From Maniola hyperantus (Eukaryota > Arthropoda > Insecta > Lepidoptera > Nymphalidae): a stretch of DNA of 64,000 nucleotides. The notes beneath the pieces were generated by a model that was not told the origin of the DNA, did no database searches, and was given only the letters and a program-made list of their open reading frames with translations. The DNA is taken from NCBI RefSeq assembly GCF_902806685.2, contig NC_048564.1, forward strand, positions 17,475,551 to 17,539,550. The letters run 5' to 3'. Shown in pieces: positions 31,056 through 42,513 of the stretch. Each line of letters opens with the position of its first letter. Positions within the stretch are counted from its first letter, which is position 1. Both the position numbers and the translations under genes were made by a program.

Positions 31056-31880
31056 CGTGTCATAAGAGGAGGGGCTCGCTCACCTGCGCCTCCATGTGCC
31101 TCGCGCCGCGGTCGCGGGAGCTCTCCACGGACTCCGTGTACTCCGGCAGCCCCTGTCGTGTCATAAGAGGAGGGGCTCGCTCACCTGCGCCTCCATGTGC
31201 CTCGCGCCGCGGTCGCGGGAGCTCTCCACGGACTCCGTGTACTCCGGCAGCCCCTGTCGTGTCATAAGAGGAGGGGCTCGCTCACCTGCGCCTCCATGTG
31301 CCTCGCGCCGCGGTCGCGGGAGCTCTCCACGGACTCCGTGTACTCCGGCAGCCCCTGTCGTGTCATAAGAGGAGGGGCTCGCTCACCTGCGCCTCCATGT
31401 GCCTCGCGCCGCGGTCGCGGGAGCTCTCCACGGACTCCGTGTACTCCGGCAGCCCCTGTCGTGTCATAAGAGGAGGGGCTCGCTCACCTGCGCCTCCATG
31501 TGCCTCGCGCCGCGGTCGCGGGAGCTCTCCACGGACTCCGTGTACTCCGGCAGCCCCTGTCGTGTCATAAGAGGAGGGGCTCGCTCACCTGCGCCTCCAT
31601 GTGCCTCGCGCCGCGGTCGCGGGAGCTCTCCACGGACTCCGTGTACTCCGGCAGCCCCTGTCGTGTCATAAGAGGAGGGGCTCGCTCACCTGCGCCTCCA
31701 TGTGCCTCGCGCCGCGGTCGCGGGAGCTCTCCACGGACTCCGTGTACTCCGGCAGCCCCTGTCGTGTCATAAGAGGAGGGGCTCGCTCACCTGCGCCTCC
31801 ATGTGCCTCGCGCCGCGGTCGCGGGAGCTCTCCACGGACTCCGTGTACTCCGGCAGCCCCTGTCGTGTCATAAGAGGAGA
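31056..31880 (-). repeat. 101-bp tandem array of one complete exon plus 32-bp spacer, 8 copies
   Basis: Each 101-bp unit is a complete 69-bp exon (23 codons, phase 0 in and out) encoding GLPEYTESVESSRDRGARHM and EAQ, followed by 32 bp that begin GTGAGC and end CGACAG, so every spacer is bounded by GT and AG with a pyrimidine-rich middle (cccctcctcttatg). The copies look identical. The outer flanks share the word cctcttatgacacgac, the likely homology for the duplication. Confidence 0.95.
31084..31152 (-). CDS. Trunk/PTTH-like cystine-knot ligand, 69-bp exon (representative copy)
   Basis: The most 3' of eight copies. Acceptor ACGACAG, donor GTGAGC. It encodes GLPEYTESVESSRDRGARHM and EAQ, a charged linker presumably in the propeptide before the knot. 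Because it is symmetric in phase, any number of copies could be included in the mRNA without shifting the frame. The membership in this gene rests on strand, position and phase, not on homology. Confidence 0.55.
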
Positions 31881-31961
31881 GGCTCGTAATATCATTCTAC
31901 GAATAAGGGTGTTACTGCCGTTGTGGCTTTTTCGTTTTATTTACTGATTTGAAATCTACTC

Positions 31962-33275
31962 TCAGGCCACAAGCCGCCAATCATACACAGCTCATGCGCG
32001 AGGTCAGGCCACAAGCCGCCAATCAGACACAGTGAGATATGTTGTGGCCGTATGGTAATAATTAAATGCGGCAACGGTGGAAGATGTTTATTGAGAGCCG
32101 GCTTATGATCTACTCTTCCTTATGGACTAACAATACCAATAAAGAAATCTTACATACTATTGTCTTAATCGTATTGCCTAACTACTTAACCCACATAATT
32201 TTGCATCACCTCTCTTTCAATCCGATGTGCAGGCAACCTACTTCGATATATTGAGGAGTTGCATTTTTATGTTACAGCTAATATGAACATGCTACGTTTA
32301 AACTGTCAATTCGTACATATTACAACAGCTCATGCGCGAGGTCAGGCCACAAGCCGCCAATCATACACAGCTCATGCGCGAGGTCAGGCCACAAGCCGCC
32401 AATCATACACAGCTCATGCGCGAGGTCAGGCCACAAGCCGCCAATCATACACAGCTCATGCGCGAGGTCAGGCCACAAGCCGCCAATCAGACACAGCTCA
32501 TGCGCGAGGTCAGGCCACAAGCCGCCAATCAGACACAGCTCATGCGCGAGGTCAGGCCACAAGCCGCCAATCAGACACAGCTCATGCGCGAGGTCAGGCC
32601 ACAAGCCGCCAATCAGACACAGCTCATGCGCGAGGTCAGGCCACAAGCCGCCAATCATACACAGCTCATGCGCGAGGTCAGGCCACAAGCCGCCAATCAT
32701 ACACAGCACATGCGCGAGGTCAGGCCACAAGCCGCCAATCATACACAGCTCATGCGCGAGGTCAGGCCACAAGCCGCCAATCATACACAGCACATGCGCG
32801 AGGTCAGGCCACAAGCCGCCAATCATACACAGCTCATGCGCGAGGTCAGGCCACAAGCCGCCAATCAGACACAGCTCATGCGCGAGGTCAGGCCACAAGC
32901 CGCCAATCAGACACAGCTCATGCGCGAGGTCAGGCCACAAGCCGCCAATCAGACACAGCTCATGCGCGAGGTCAGGCCACAAGCCGCCAATCATACACAG
33001 CTCATGCGCGAGGTCAGGCCACAAGCCGCCAATCAGACACAGCTCATGCGCGAGGTCAGGCCACAAGCCGCCAATCAGACACAGCTCATGCGCGAGGTCA
33101 GGCCACAAGCCGCCCATCAGACACAGCTCATGCGCGAGGTCAGGCCACAAGCCGCCAATCAGACACAGCTCATGCGCGAGGTCAGGCCACAAGCCGCCAA
33201 TCAGACACAGCTCATGCGCGAGGTCAGGCCACAAGCCGCCAATCAGACACAGCTCATGCGCGAGGTCAGGCCACG
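31962..33275. repeat. 42-bp minisatellite interrupted by a solo LTR, about 24 copies
   Basis: The unit is cagctcatgcgcgaggtcag plus gccacaagccgccaatcaga and ca, with variants at a few sites (catacac/cagacac, cacatgcg, gcccatc). The first one and a half copies (31962-32032) are separated from the remainder (32325-33275) by an LTR at 32033-32324. It is intronic with respect to the cystine-knot gene. Confidence 0.95.
32033..32324. mobile_element. Solo LTR with ACAG target duplication
   Basis: 292 bp starting TGAGATATGTTGTGG and ending CATATTACA, matching the two 270-bp LTRs of the element at 51581-54213, with a 22-bp insertion near 32272 and scattered substitutions. ACAG stands directly on both sides (32029-32032 and 32325-32328), so it recombined out of a full insertion. 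Confidence 0.9.
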
Positions 33276-33339
33276 AGTTGCTCGGTGGGCGTGTTTCGGG
33301 CTACAATAACAAGACGCTGATGTTTCGACTGCAACATAC

Positions 33340-33523
33340 GTGCCTCGCAACGATCACAGTCCGCGTCGGGATGGGACCGCGCCTTGGCCCTCTGCAGCAG
33401 CCCCTGGCGGCCGCGCTCCAGCTGCCCCAGCACCGAGTTGACGAGCACGCGCTCGAGCAGCTCGTCGGCGTCGCGGGGCGAGGCGCGCGCCATCGCGGCA
33501 CTCGCCAGCCACAAGCACAGCAC
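33340..33523 (-). CDS. Secreted-protein exon with signal-peptide core, probably of the cystine-knot gene
   Basis: From acceptor TGTGTGCAG to donor GTATGT. It encodes VLCLWLASAAMARASPRDAD, then ELLERVLVNSVLGQLERGRQ and a CDRC segment. The first residues look like the hydrophobic core and cleavage region of a signal peptide whose Met is in an unseen upstream exon. The strand and position suit the first part of the ligand at 28348-31152. The exit phase does not match the 69-bp exon, so an exon is missing in between, the donor differs, or this is another gene. Confidence 0.45.
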
Positions 33524-33610
33524 CTGCACACACAAACACCGTGACAATGTCGCCGCAACCTACGATGAGGGTGTGAACGCCATCGTCGCTCACAAGCGCC
33601 GCTCTGTCAC

Positions 33611-33668
33611 TTGTCACCGTGTCACCGTGTCACCGTGTCACCGTGTCACCGTGTCACCGTGTCAGCGT
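33611..33668. repeat. (GTCACCGT)n octanucleotide tract
   Basis: About seven copies of gtcaccgt. The adjoining 33670-34060 is AT-rich and empty. Confidence 0.9.
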
Positions 33669-34061
33669 GCGCGTCATATCATATGAACTCTTAAAACTAG
33701 TTAAATATTTGTTTTCATCTCACTCGCTCGGAAACAATCCTTTTGCCCTTTGAAATCTGAGTGGAAAGTGGTAATTTTGCTCCCTAGGGCGCAAAGTACG
33801 AGTTGAAATTCGAACCTTGCGTACCTACTTACTTGTTGTTTGCATTATAAATACGACGTGATAATGAAAGGTTCGTCTTACGTCTCTACTTTATTGTTAT
33901 TTACGTACTAACTTGTTAAATGAACCGCAGGAGCTTTTATTTTTATTAAATTAAAATATAATTAATTCATTTCTATTTTTATTTAGGTAATTAAATTAAA
34001 CAATCTGTTTCAGCTTTATTGAGTAAACAATATAATTAAGTTCATCTAAATATTATATAAA

Positions 34062-34286
34062 AGGAAAGGCGGTGACTGTCTGACTGACTGCCTGACTGAC
34101 TGACTGATCTATCAACGCACAGCTCAAACTACTGGACGGATCGGGCTGAAATTTGACGTACAGAGCTATTATGACGTAGGCATCCGCTAAGAAAGGATTT
34201 TTGAAAATTCAACCCCTAAGGGAGTGAAATAGCGGTTTGAAATGTGTGTAGTCCACGCGGACGAAGTCGCGAGCATAAGCTAGTTG
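34062..34286 (+). mobile_element. Dispersed lepidopteran repeat, copy 2
   Basis: Partner of 3476-3692, with a (CTGA)n tract near its start and ctagt at its end. Confidence 0.65.
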
Positions 34287-34426
34287 AATTATTATAAAAA
34301 TGATTTTTTGTGGTAATTGTGCAATGAAGTACGTACTTAGGTATATTTGTACAAAGTATACGTACGTACTGTATAACTTTGTCGTCATTGTACATTATAC
34401 AGCTCCACCTTCGTTTATACAACACT

Positions 34427-34602
34427 AGCTGACGCCCGCGTCTCCGCTCGCGTGGATGTAAGGCTTATACAATTCCCGTGCGAACTCCACAAACTTCTGG
34501 GATAAAAAGTAGCCTCCGTCCGTCCCCGGGACGTCAGCTAACTCCCAACCAAGCTTCATGAAAGTCGGTTGAACGGTTGGGCCGTGAAAAGCTAGCAGAC
34601 AG
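34427..34602 (-). mobile_element. (GTCY)n MITE, left part, split by the gypsy insertion
   Basis: Begins tagctgacgcccgcg and runs to gccgtgaaaagctagcagacag. The remainder of the same copy, the (CAGA)n tract and cactttctcattt, resumes at 43977, beyond the LTR retrotransposon. Confidence 0.85.
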
Positions 34603-36065
34603 TGTAAGGGTGGTAAATTGGGCGGAATAGAAATATACCCGGATACGGAATAATCTACCACCTTACAAAGATTAGAGGAAAAAAAAAATAATTTTAATTT
34701 ACTTGATCTATCTACCTAGTAAAGAATAGAAGCTAGCCGTCGACTCCCTTGTAATGTATATGAGGTGTTATAAATGAAATTTGCTAGATGTTAGGCAAAA
34801 TTGTTTTTAATGTAACTTTTACCGGGGTCGCTTAATACATAGTGATGGCTAATAATGCTTAGTTATTCTAGCTTAATGCCAAGACTTAATTTAGATACAT
34901 TAGAATGCCTTAGGTAGATAGTACATAAAATCTATGTTTTAAATTTAAGATGCCATTGGCATGGAATAGACAATGACACAGTAAAATTCATAAAATTGTT
35001 TCAAAATAAAAGCTCAGTAGTAAAGACAGGGTTCTTACTGTACACATACACTAAGAAGGTTCACTAAACTGTTGCAGGATACAAACATTTTGCTTACTTG
35101 TAGGTGCGAAGACTGCAAGGTAGCTGGACGGCATCGGCCAAGATCCAAACTCGATTTAACTTGATTCTTCACAACCGAAATGTTTCATTACAAAGATTTT
35201 CACCAAGTCTTATCCATAGAAATTAAGTTGCCTACGTGAATGTGCAAAAGAAATAAATACGAAAACGGAAAACTAAAACGTAAAACGTAAACGTAAATAC
35301 GAAAACCCTGTAACAAAGAAAAACAAGATTATAATTTGTGCTGTGTGAAAATTTCGACACGTGGAATTTTCCCGATCAAACACAACTCACCTATTGAACT
35401 CCTGGCCACCAATGGTTTTCAGAAGTCCACCCACAACCCATTATCCTCATTTATTTGGGAAGATAAAATAACTGGAACTGGAATGAAATCATAAAATTAG
35501 GATTTTCTCTAACCAAACCGCCATTTTGTCGAATCCACATTACTTGATTTTTCACTCACCATAATTGATGAAACATTGAAATACGTTAGGATGATTAAAT
35601 TTATACTATTGTATTTTCCCAGGCGAAGCCATGGGCGAAAAAGAAGTGAGATTTTCCTGGAACGAAAAAAATTCGTCTTCACATGTTGACTCCAGGAAAA
35701 TTCTAAATCTCACCAATCGGTGTTGCCTGACGCAACCCGAGTGTGGCCGCTCTAATTTAGTTTGATCATGAAGCCAATTCATTTTTGAATATTTGCGGAA
35801 CCCAAGGATATACTATAAGAACCGTTTTGTTAATGACTTAACAACAAACAAATGAAATTATGGTTTTATTTAATTATTTTGTTTTCTTTTTACGACAATT
35901 GACAACGAAGCAAACGCCATCTATTGTGGCTCGAATGAACTCTGAACATCGACCCACGCGTAGTTCTGCACCTTGATGCTAGGTGGCACCAACATACTTT
36001 GAACAAAATAGATTTTTTATTAAAAGCGAAACGCTAATTAGTAGTTCAAAATTTACAACGTCACA
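34603..36065 (-). repeat. gypsy 3' LTR
   Basis: 1463 bp, TG..CA ends on the + strand (TGTAAGGGTGG to ACGTCACA). By direct reading it equals the LTR at 42514-43976 wherever I compared them. Confidence 0.95.
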
Positions 36066-36081
36066 ATACTTCCCCTCCTAC
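36066..36081 (-). promoter_or_regulatory. Polypurine tract of the gypsy element
   Basis: On the minus strand AGGAGGGGAAG lies four bases before the 3' LTR and would prime plus-strand synthesis. Confidence 0.75.
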
Positions 36082-36893
36082 GAAAAGGTTCAACAGGTTG
36101 AACCACGCTGCCCTCAGCGTCATCCAACAACTACTAACAATTTGCCTGAAACAAACAAAAAAAAAACACAGAAGTTACGCGTGAACGCACATCTACTACT
36201 AACAAGGAAAATTGTCTAACAAAATAAATATACTGAAAACAGTGTAAGGTTTTATACATTATACTTAACTACACAACCCTAACTTCTAAAAAGAATATAT
36301 ACAAAAAAACTTCATGGTGTCTAAGACACTTGAGTGGAAACATCTTGGCATCATTCTTCAGCTGACTGATAGAATGCGTCTAGGCCTACGGTGGTTCACT
36401 CTTTTAAATTACCATCTTAATATTTGTTACTCAACAAATACGGAAAAACTGGTTGTGAACGGGTCCATCTGATATGGCAACCGTTCTCTATCCCATTCGG
36501 AAAAATAAAACCGAATCAAAATCGGAATATGAGAAAAAAAAAAAAAAAAACGAAATAACTCTCCTAGAAAATAGATCTCGGAACAGAATCGGAAAAATAA
36601 CAGAAATGATCCATTATCTAGAAGGAAAACGAAAACAAAACACAAAACCCCCCCTTTTCGTTATCCCCAAAGTACGATATTTGCATTTTTACTTTCTCAA
36701 CCGGTTGGTCTACCACAAGCATTCCAATCATCACATATTCATCCCTACATACATCCACTACATTCCTCCTCAACTGAACCATGGTAATGTAACTGTTAAC
36801 TCAGAACATCACTACACTCATACAAATTCCTAATTGAATATTGATAACTTAAATATTCAAACAGTTTAGACCAAACTAAGTAATGGCAAATAT
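36082..36893 (-). other. gypsy 3' non-coding region
   Basis: About 0.8 kb between integrase and polypurine tract with no reading frame of interest on the element strand. There is no membrane-protein-like frame, so no env. Confidence 0.6.
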
Positions 36894-38640
36894 CTACTTC
36901 TTAATATCCTTAATATGCCAAGTGCCTATTGGGTGGTTGTCAGCTACTCTAACTAGTTCGTAAACCAAAGGTGACAAAACCTTGACAACCCTGCACTTTT
37001 CATACTTAGGTGCCAGCTTAGCTGCGAAAAAATTTGTAGCGTCGCTTTGTGGATAGGTCTTTTTCCACACTATATCCCCAACAGAATAGCTTGCAGACCT
37101 ACGCCTTAAGTTGTAATGCGTTGCATACTCTGCATGAGCCTGAAACAAATTTCTCCTAACCTGACCAAATATGTCCTCCAAAGTTCCAAACTTTCCTGCG
37201 TATTCCTCCCTTGGAATTCCGGCCTCGTACTCCTTATCCGTGTCCTTATAGAAGGAACCATTTAAAACCGGTTCTCTAGCGTGGACAAGGAAGAACGGGG
37301 AGAATCCAGTGGATTCATTAACCGCACTGTTTATGGCGAACTGGACCTTGTACAGGTTTTCGTCCCAGGACCTGTGGTTATCTTTCACAAAAGCGGCTAC
37401 AGCAGTCATAACAACCTTATTGTACCTCTCAACAAGGTTAACTTGCGGAGTGTACAGTGGTGTGTAGTGTAATTTCGGAATATTATAACGCTTAATGAGA
37501 TTACGGAATTCAGATCCTGTAAATTGGGACCCATTGTCCACAATCACAGTCTCTGGAACACTATGGTTCAAAAATACAAAATTCTCTAGCGCTTTAACAA
37601 CAGCGGCACCTGTGGCACGCCGTAACGGAAACAACATTGTATATTTCGAAAAACAACACGTCACCACAAAAAGAAATGTAAATCCTGATTTAGACCTAGG
37701 CAAAGGTCCGACTAAATCAGCCGAAATGACCTGAAAAGGTCTCTCGCAGACTTTAGGCTTCCCAAGCAGACCTGGAGTGGCTGATGTCGTGTGTTTATAC
37801 GCAGAGCAAGTATCACAATTCTTAACGTACTCAACCACGTCCTTATACATACCACGCCAAAAATATCTGAGGGATAATCTGCGATGAGTTTTGAACACAC
37901 CAAAATGACCTGCAGTTGCATCTGCATGGTTTTGTTGCATAATTCTAAGGATGTCGTTCTTGTGGACTACCTCTTTCCAGTCGAACTCACTGAGAAGCTG
38001 GTATTTACATTTACTGTAACGATATAGTTTATCGTTCAAAATACAAAAATTCGGAAAATTTGCTGGATTGATTTTACAGCCATTAAATGTTTTGTCATAC
38101 CAGTCATCTACCAAAACTTGTTGACTAGAGTTATCATTACGATCACCAACTACATCTACGTGTATGAGTCTCGACAAGGTATCCGGAACTACATTATCAC
38201 AACCCTTCCTATGTTCGATAACAAAATTATACTGTGATAATCTACAACCCCATCTGGCGAGTCGTCCTGAGGGATTTTCTAAATTTAAGAACCACTTTAG
38301 GGATGCATGGTCTGTGATAATTGTGACTGGCTTGGAACCAAAATAAGCCTGAAATTTCTCCACTGCAAAAATCACTGCTAGAGCCTCGCGTTCCGTCGCG
38401 CTGTAATTCCTTTCGTTTTTATTTAGGCTCCTACTGACATACGCAATGGGATGATCGCAACCATCGGTTTCTTGCGTTAGCATACCGCCAACACCATATG
38501 CAGAAGCATCACAATGTATTTTGAATGGTTTTTCAAAATTCGGTACCGCAAGAACAGGTGCGGTTACCAACGCATTCTTCAATGTATTAAATGCTACCTC
38601 TGCCTGTTCGCTCCACTCAAATTTAGGTGCGTTCTTTCCT
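36894..38640 (-). CDS. gypsy pol: RNase H and integrase part
   Basis: About 562 codons are open from 38582, and homology extends back in this frame to about 38635. RNase H comes first, with acidic sites in IHCDASAYGVGGML, YSATEREALAVIF and IITDHASLKWF. Integrase follows: an HHCC zinc motif from HADATAGHFG to CDTCSAYK, then the DDE core with VISADLVGPL, VIVDNGSQFTG and NLVERYNKVV. The C-terminal part, with WKKTYPQSDA, may bind DNA. The frame is offset by -1 from the protease/RT frame near 38631-38640, inside the RT-RNase H connection. No programmed shift is expected there, so it is a one-base loss or consensus error. Confidence 0.9.
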
Positions 38641-40080
38641 TACTCGTTAGTCTATTGAGTGGTGCAGCGATGGTTGAAAAATTCCTAATAAAGCGCCTGT
38701 ACCAAGAACAAGTGCCTAGGAAAATCTTTACCTCCTGTGCAGTTTTTGGGGTCGGAAAGTTCAAAACTGCGGCAACTTTTCCAGGATCTGTGCGTAAACC
38801 AAATTCATCCACTATATACCCTAAATATTTCAAAGAGTTTCTAAAAAAATTACATTTTTCAAAATTTATGGATAGTTGAGCCATTTTTAGTTTATCCAGA
38901 ACTCTGTTTAATAAAATTAAATGGGTTTCAAAATCAGCAGAACAAATAACAATATCATCTATATAACAAAATACTATTCCATTTTCAATATCACTACAAA
39001 AATTTTGATTAAATAACTGGTCCATTAACCTCTGCTGTCGTGCTGGTGCACCGCATAGGCCAAACGGCATGACTTTAAATTTGAATAACCCTCTACCAGG
39101 AACTGTAAAACTGGTTTTTTCCTGAGAGTCGTTAGCTAACGGAATTTGCCAGAAACTTGAACTTAAATCAATCGATGATAAAAACCTTGCCTCTTTCAAG
39201 CTATCTAGAATTTGTGGAATGTACGGTATTGAGTATGAATCCCCCTTTGTCACTGAATTTAATTTCCTGCAATCTAGGCAAAATCTCCAGTCTCCATTTG
39301 CCTTTTTCACTAAAATTGCTGGGTTATTCCAAGGGCTTTCACTCGGAGTAACTACGTCCATTTCCAGCATCCTATCTAACTCTTTACTTAAAGCTTCCTT
39401 CTTTTCGGGAGAAAGTGGATATTGTTTTATTTTTATTGGCAAGGCATCACCGGTGTCAATAACATGTTCAATTAATTTTGTTCTACCCAATCCAATTTTC
39501 TCTGAAGAAATATCTAAAAATTTATTTACTACAGATTGGGCTAATTCTTTCTGTTGAGATGATAAGTTTTCAAAAGAAGTTATGGTATGAATTTGTTCAT
39601 TATCAATCGCACAAATATTGTAAAATTGAGAAGGTGCCTTAATTAATTCTAAATTATCAAAAATGCCAGGGGCTAACTGAAATGTTTTCCAAAAGTCACA
39701 GCCAAAAATAACATCCGCTATTATAGAGGGTACTACAAAAAATTTTATTATGTGAGTTACGGAATTATAAGTAATCGGAATAAACATATAACCCATGCAA
39801 TCAAGTTTGTCTCCATTTGCCACTGAAAATGTGGTATCAATACTGCTATGCAGTTTATAACCGAATTTCAAAAAAACCTTGTGCGCCTGGTTACCCAAAA
39901 TTGACGCGCAAGCACCGGAATCTAGTAAACCTGTAATCTCAAAACCGTCAACAAAAACCTTTAAATGTGGCCTAAAGTCTCGTTTATCCACTGAATACAG
40001 AACTGTGTCAGGTAAAAGGGATGTTTTGTTGTTAATGACCAAGTTCTTTACTTGTGTCTCTGCACAGTTCTTACTAATTA
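38594..40080 (-). CDS. gypsy pol: protease and reverse transcriptase part
   Basis: Open from the gag stop region (40080) to 38594. An aspartic protease carries LLDSGACASILG in its N-terminal part. The RT domain follows with NGDWRFCLDCRKLN, SSIDLSSSFWQIPL (first catalytic aspartate), MPFGLCGAPA and FCYIDDIVI (YIDD box). There is no initiating ATG near its start; expression as a Gag-Pol fusion by -1 frameshifting is indicated by the heptamer at 40081-40087. The RT domain seems intact. The frame then runs off into a short spurious tail, because of the break near 38635. Confidence 0.92.
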
Positions 40081-41345
40081 GTTTTTTGAATTTTTGTCCG
40101 GAGTGGGTTTACTAATCGCCTTTTTACTACAACTTGGACATGTCTTTACTGTAAAGTTCTGACGTCCACACGAAAAACATCTAATAAATTTCGGAACTGT
40201 CCTGCAAAATTTAAAGGAATGGTTACCCTTGCCGCACTTGTAACATAGTTGTTTATTTGTTTTCGTAAATTAGTGCCTTTACTTGTATCAACCTTAGGTG
40301 CAGGTGTGACTGAAAGTGTGTTTATCTGTTTTGTCACTTGTTTGTAAGCAAACTCTGAACTTAAAGTTGCCTTACTGTTAGTAGGCTCAGAAAATAAGGC
40401 GGAACGCTGCCTCGCAGCCTCTAGTTTGCGACACTTTTCCTTCAACATTGCGACAGACTTAATGTCAACAAGAGCTAATTGTTCTGAGTAAAAAGGGCGA
40501 ATATTATGTAATAAAATTTGTAACTTTTGTTCTTCGGAAAGTGGTGTTGACAACCTTGAAAACATGCAAAACATTATAGCGAAATAGATAGACACAGGTT
40601 CTTCAGAGCCTTGTGTTCTTGCTCGAATTTCACCTAGCAACCTGTAGTCATAATCTACTGCATCAAATTCCTCTAAAAATAAAGTTTTCAATTCTGACCA
40701 AGACGAAACTTGACATTTGTTGCCTCTGTACCATAACAATGCTCGGCCTGTAAAAAGATGAAATGCAGAAACAAATAATTTTCCATCTGAAACGCCATAA
40801 GATCTTTTATATTCCTCAACGCGTTCGATGAAACTGCGCGGATCACCCTGTCCGTTGAAATTTAACTTCCACTTGGCAACATTTTTATCACCAGTGCAGT
40901 CAACGGCGGTACTCTCGGAATCCAGTGATTCGTCGTGAGACGACTCATTGTCAGCATCTAATCTGGAAATCAAACTCTGCAACTTTGTATGTAATTCACT
41001 CTTCCTACTTATTAAGCTGAGTTCGGAACACTGTATTCTCAAAATTCTAAAGTACAAATGTGAAGCTAAAGCTTTAGACCTACAGAGGGCATGTCTATCT
41101 TTAGTGTCAGAACACTTTTTTAATAAATCTTCTAAGTCTTGAAGTTTTTTAGTAATAACCCCTAACTCACTTTCAGAAGAGAAATCCGTCTCTAAAATTG
41201 ATTCAGAAGGAATTTCCTGAATTAATTGTTTTAACTGTTTCTTTAAACCTAGCACTGTAGGTGCTGGAGTTTCGGAACGAATGGATACCTCATAACACAA
41301 TTCGTCCTTCAAAAGTGAATGAAACTGGGCAAAAGTCTGTTCCAT
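40078..41345 (-). CDS. gypsy gag, with one frame break before the zinc knuckle
   Basis: ATG at 41345. The main frame runs 399 codons to 40146. It has a coiled-coil-like N-terminal part, an acidic stretch (DNESSHDESLDSES) and the retrotransposon capsid region (WKLNFNGQGDPRSFIERVEE). The nucleocapsid CCHC knuckle (CYKCGKGNHSFKFC, 40204-40245) and a second cysteine cluster lie in the -1 frame, which ends at TAA 40078-40080. The two frames would join if one base were missing from the A-rich run near 40260. Gag forms the virus-like particle that packages the element RNA. Confidence 0.85.
40081..40087 (-). promoter_or_regulatory. Programmed -1 frameshift heptamer A AAA AAC
   Basis: Directly before the gag stop codon the minus strand reads TCA AAA AAC TAA in the nucleocapsid frame. 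The heptamer A AAA AAC is a canonical slippery sequence, and a -1 shift here leads straight into the open protease/RT frame. A downstream stimulatory structure was not assessed. Confidence 0.75.
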
Positions 41346-42498
41346 TGTGTTAAGTCAAAACACATTTAACAAAATATCGAGCTTGTGTAACTGTCTATGT
41401 TTAGCCTTATACAAATTGGTTAAACACAAACACAAAAGAAGTTATTTAAACTATTAAATATACACAAGCAAAATACACAACAAAAACAATATTCTTAAGT
41501 CTATCCTAACCTATTTTATCAATTATGTTCCTATTCCAAAATATTGTTAATAATACAAGCACATATTATTACTATAGTAAACAAAATATAACAAAATAAA
41601 CTTCCCAAAATTGAATAAATGATTGTAAGGTGCAGTATCACCTTTATGAGTACACAGTGTGTTACAACCTTTACAATTACAAAAGTAAACAGGCAACAAA
41701 GTTGCAATGAACTCTGACTAGCATATTATCTTTCAAAAAAACAAAGAGATTGTGCAATGGTTTGATGGCTGTTACTTTACACTTTTAACACATAACCTAA
41801 AATACAACAAAATCTGTTTCTAAATGTCACTTTAAACTACCAGCATTCAATTAAACTTAACATGTTTTGTGTGTGAAGTAGCTTTTATCGTAACCTTAAC
41901 ACAGCTCTAAACAAAATTTCAACAAAATAATGAAGTATCAAGTCACTGAAAAAAAAATTGTTCATAACTTCATACTTGAACTTAATGTAATCTCTGAATA
42001 TAGTTTATATATTTAGTTTCACAAGTTGTAACTCTTAGTATTTATAAATGTATGTGTGTAACTAGTTAACAGCACATAGCGTTTCAAAACTTTAATTATA
42101 CTAAGTTACCGGAATTTTCAAACATAAGATGTACTTACTATTGAAAGCAATACCCAACAACAACTCAGTTAAGCAATGTTTATTACTACACTGAAGGCAA
42201 ACATTCACTTATACACCTCCAAGGTAAGTCAAATAACATAATTGAACGGCATAAGCACCATTTATAATGTGTTAATTAAATAAGAAAAAAAACCAATGTT
42301 GGACTATACTCAGAAAATTACTTAAACTATCAAACAAAATTTCTAACTCTTAGTTATTATTTAGTTAGTTAACCATAAAAAACAGCTTAGTGCTCTTTGC
42401 AATGTGTCACTACTTAGAAAATTGTACAATCAGCGGAGTACATTTCATAAAATTCACAAAATTTCTCAAAATATACTGAAATAACTATATAAAAAAAA
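41346..42498 (-). other. gypsy 5' leader
   Basis: About 1.15 kb between primer-binding site and gag ATG. AT-rich, no coding frame. Confidence 0.7.
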
Positions 42499-42511
42499 CG
42501 TTCGGGCGCCA
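42499..42511 (-). promoter_or_regulatory. Primer-binding site, tRNA-Lys type
   Basis: On the minus strand TGGCGCCCGAACG starts two bases after the 5' LTR. It is complementary to a tRNA 3' end CGTTCGGGCGCCA, as in lysine tRNA used by Osvaldo-like elements and lentiviruses. Confidence 0.85.
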
Positions 42512-42513
42512 TT

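Noticed and set aside
36474..36833. A plus-strand frame in the gypsy 3' region as a possible env or accessory gene
   Set aside because: Opposite strand to the element, low-complexity lysine-rich, no signal peptide or membrane segment.
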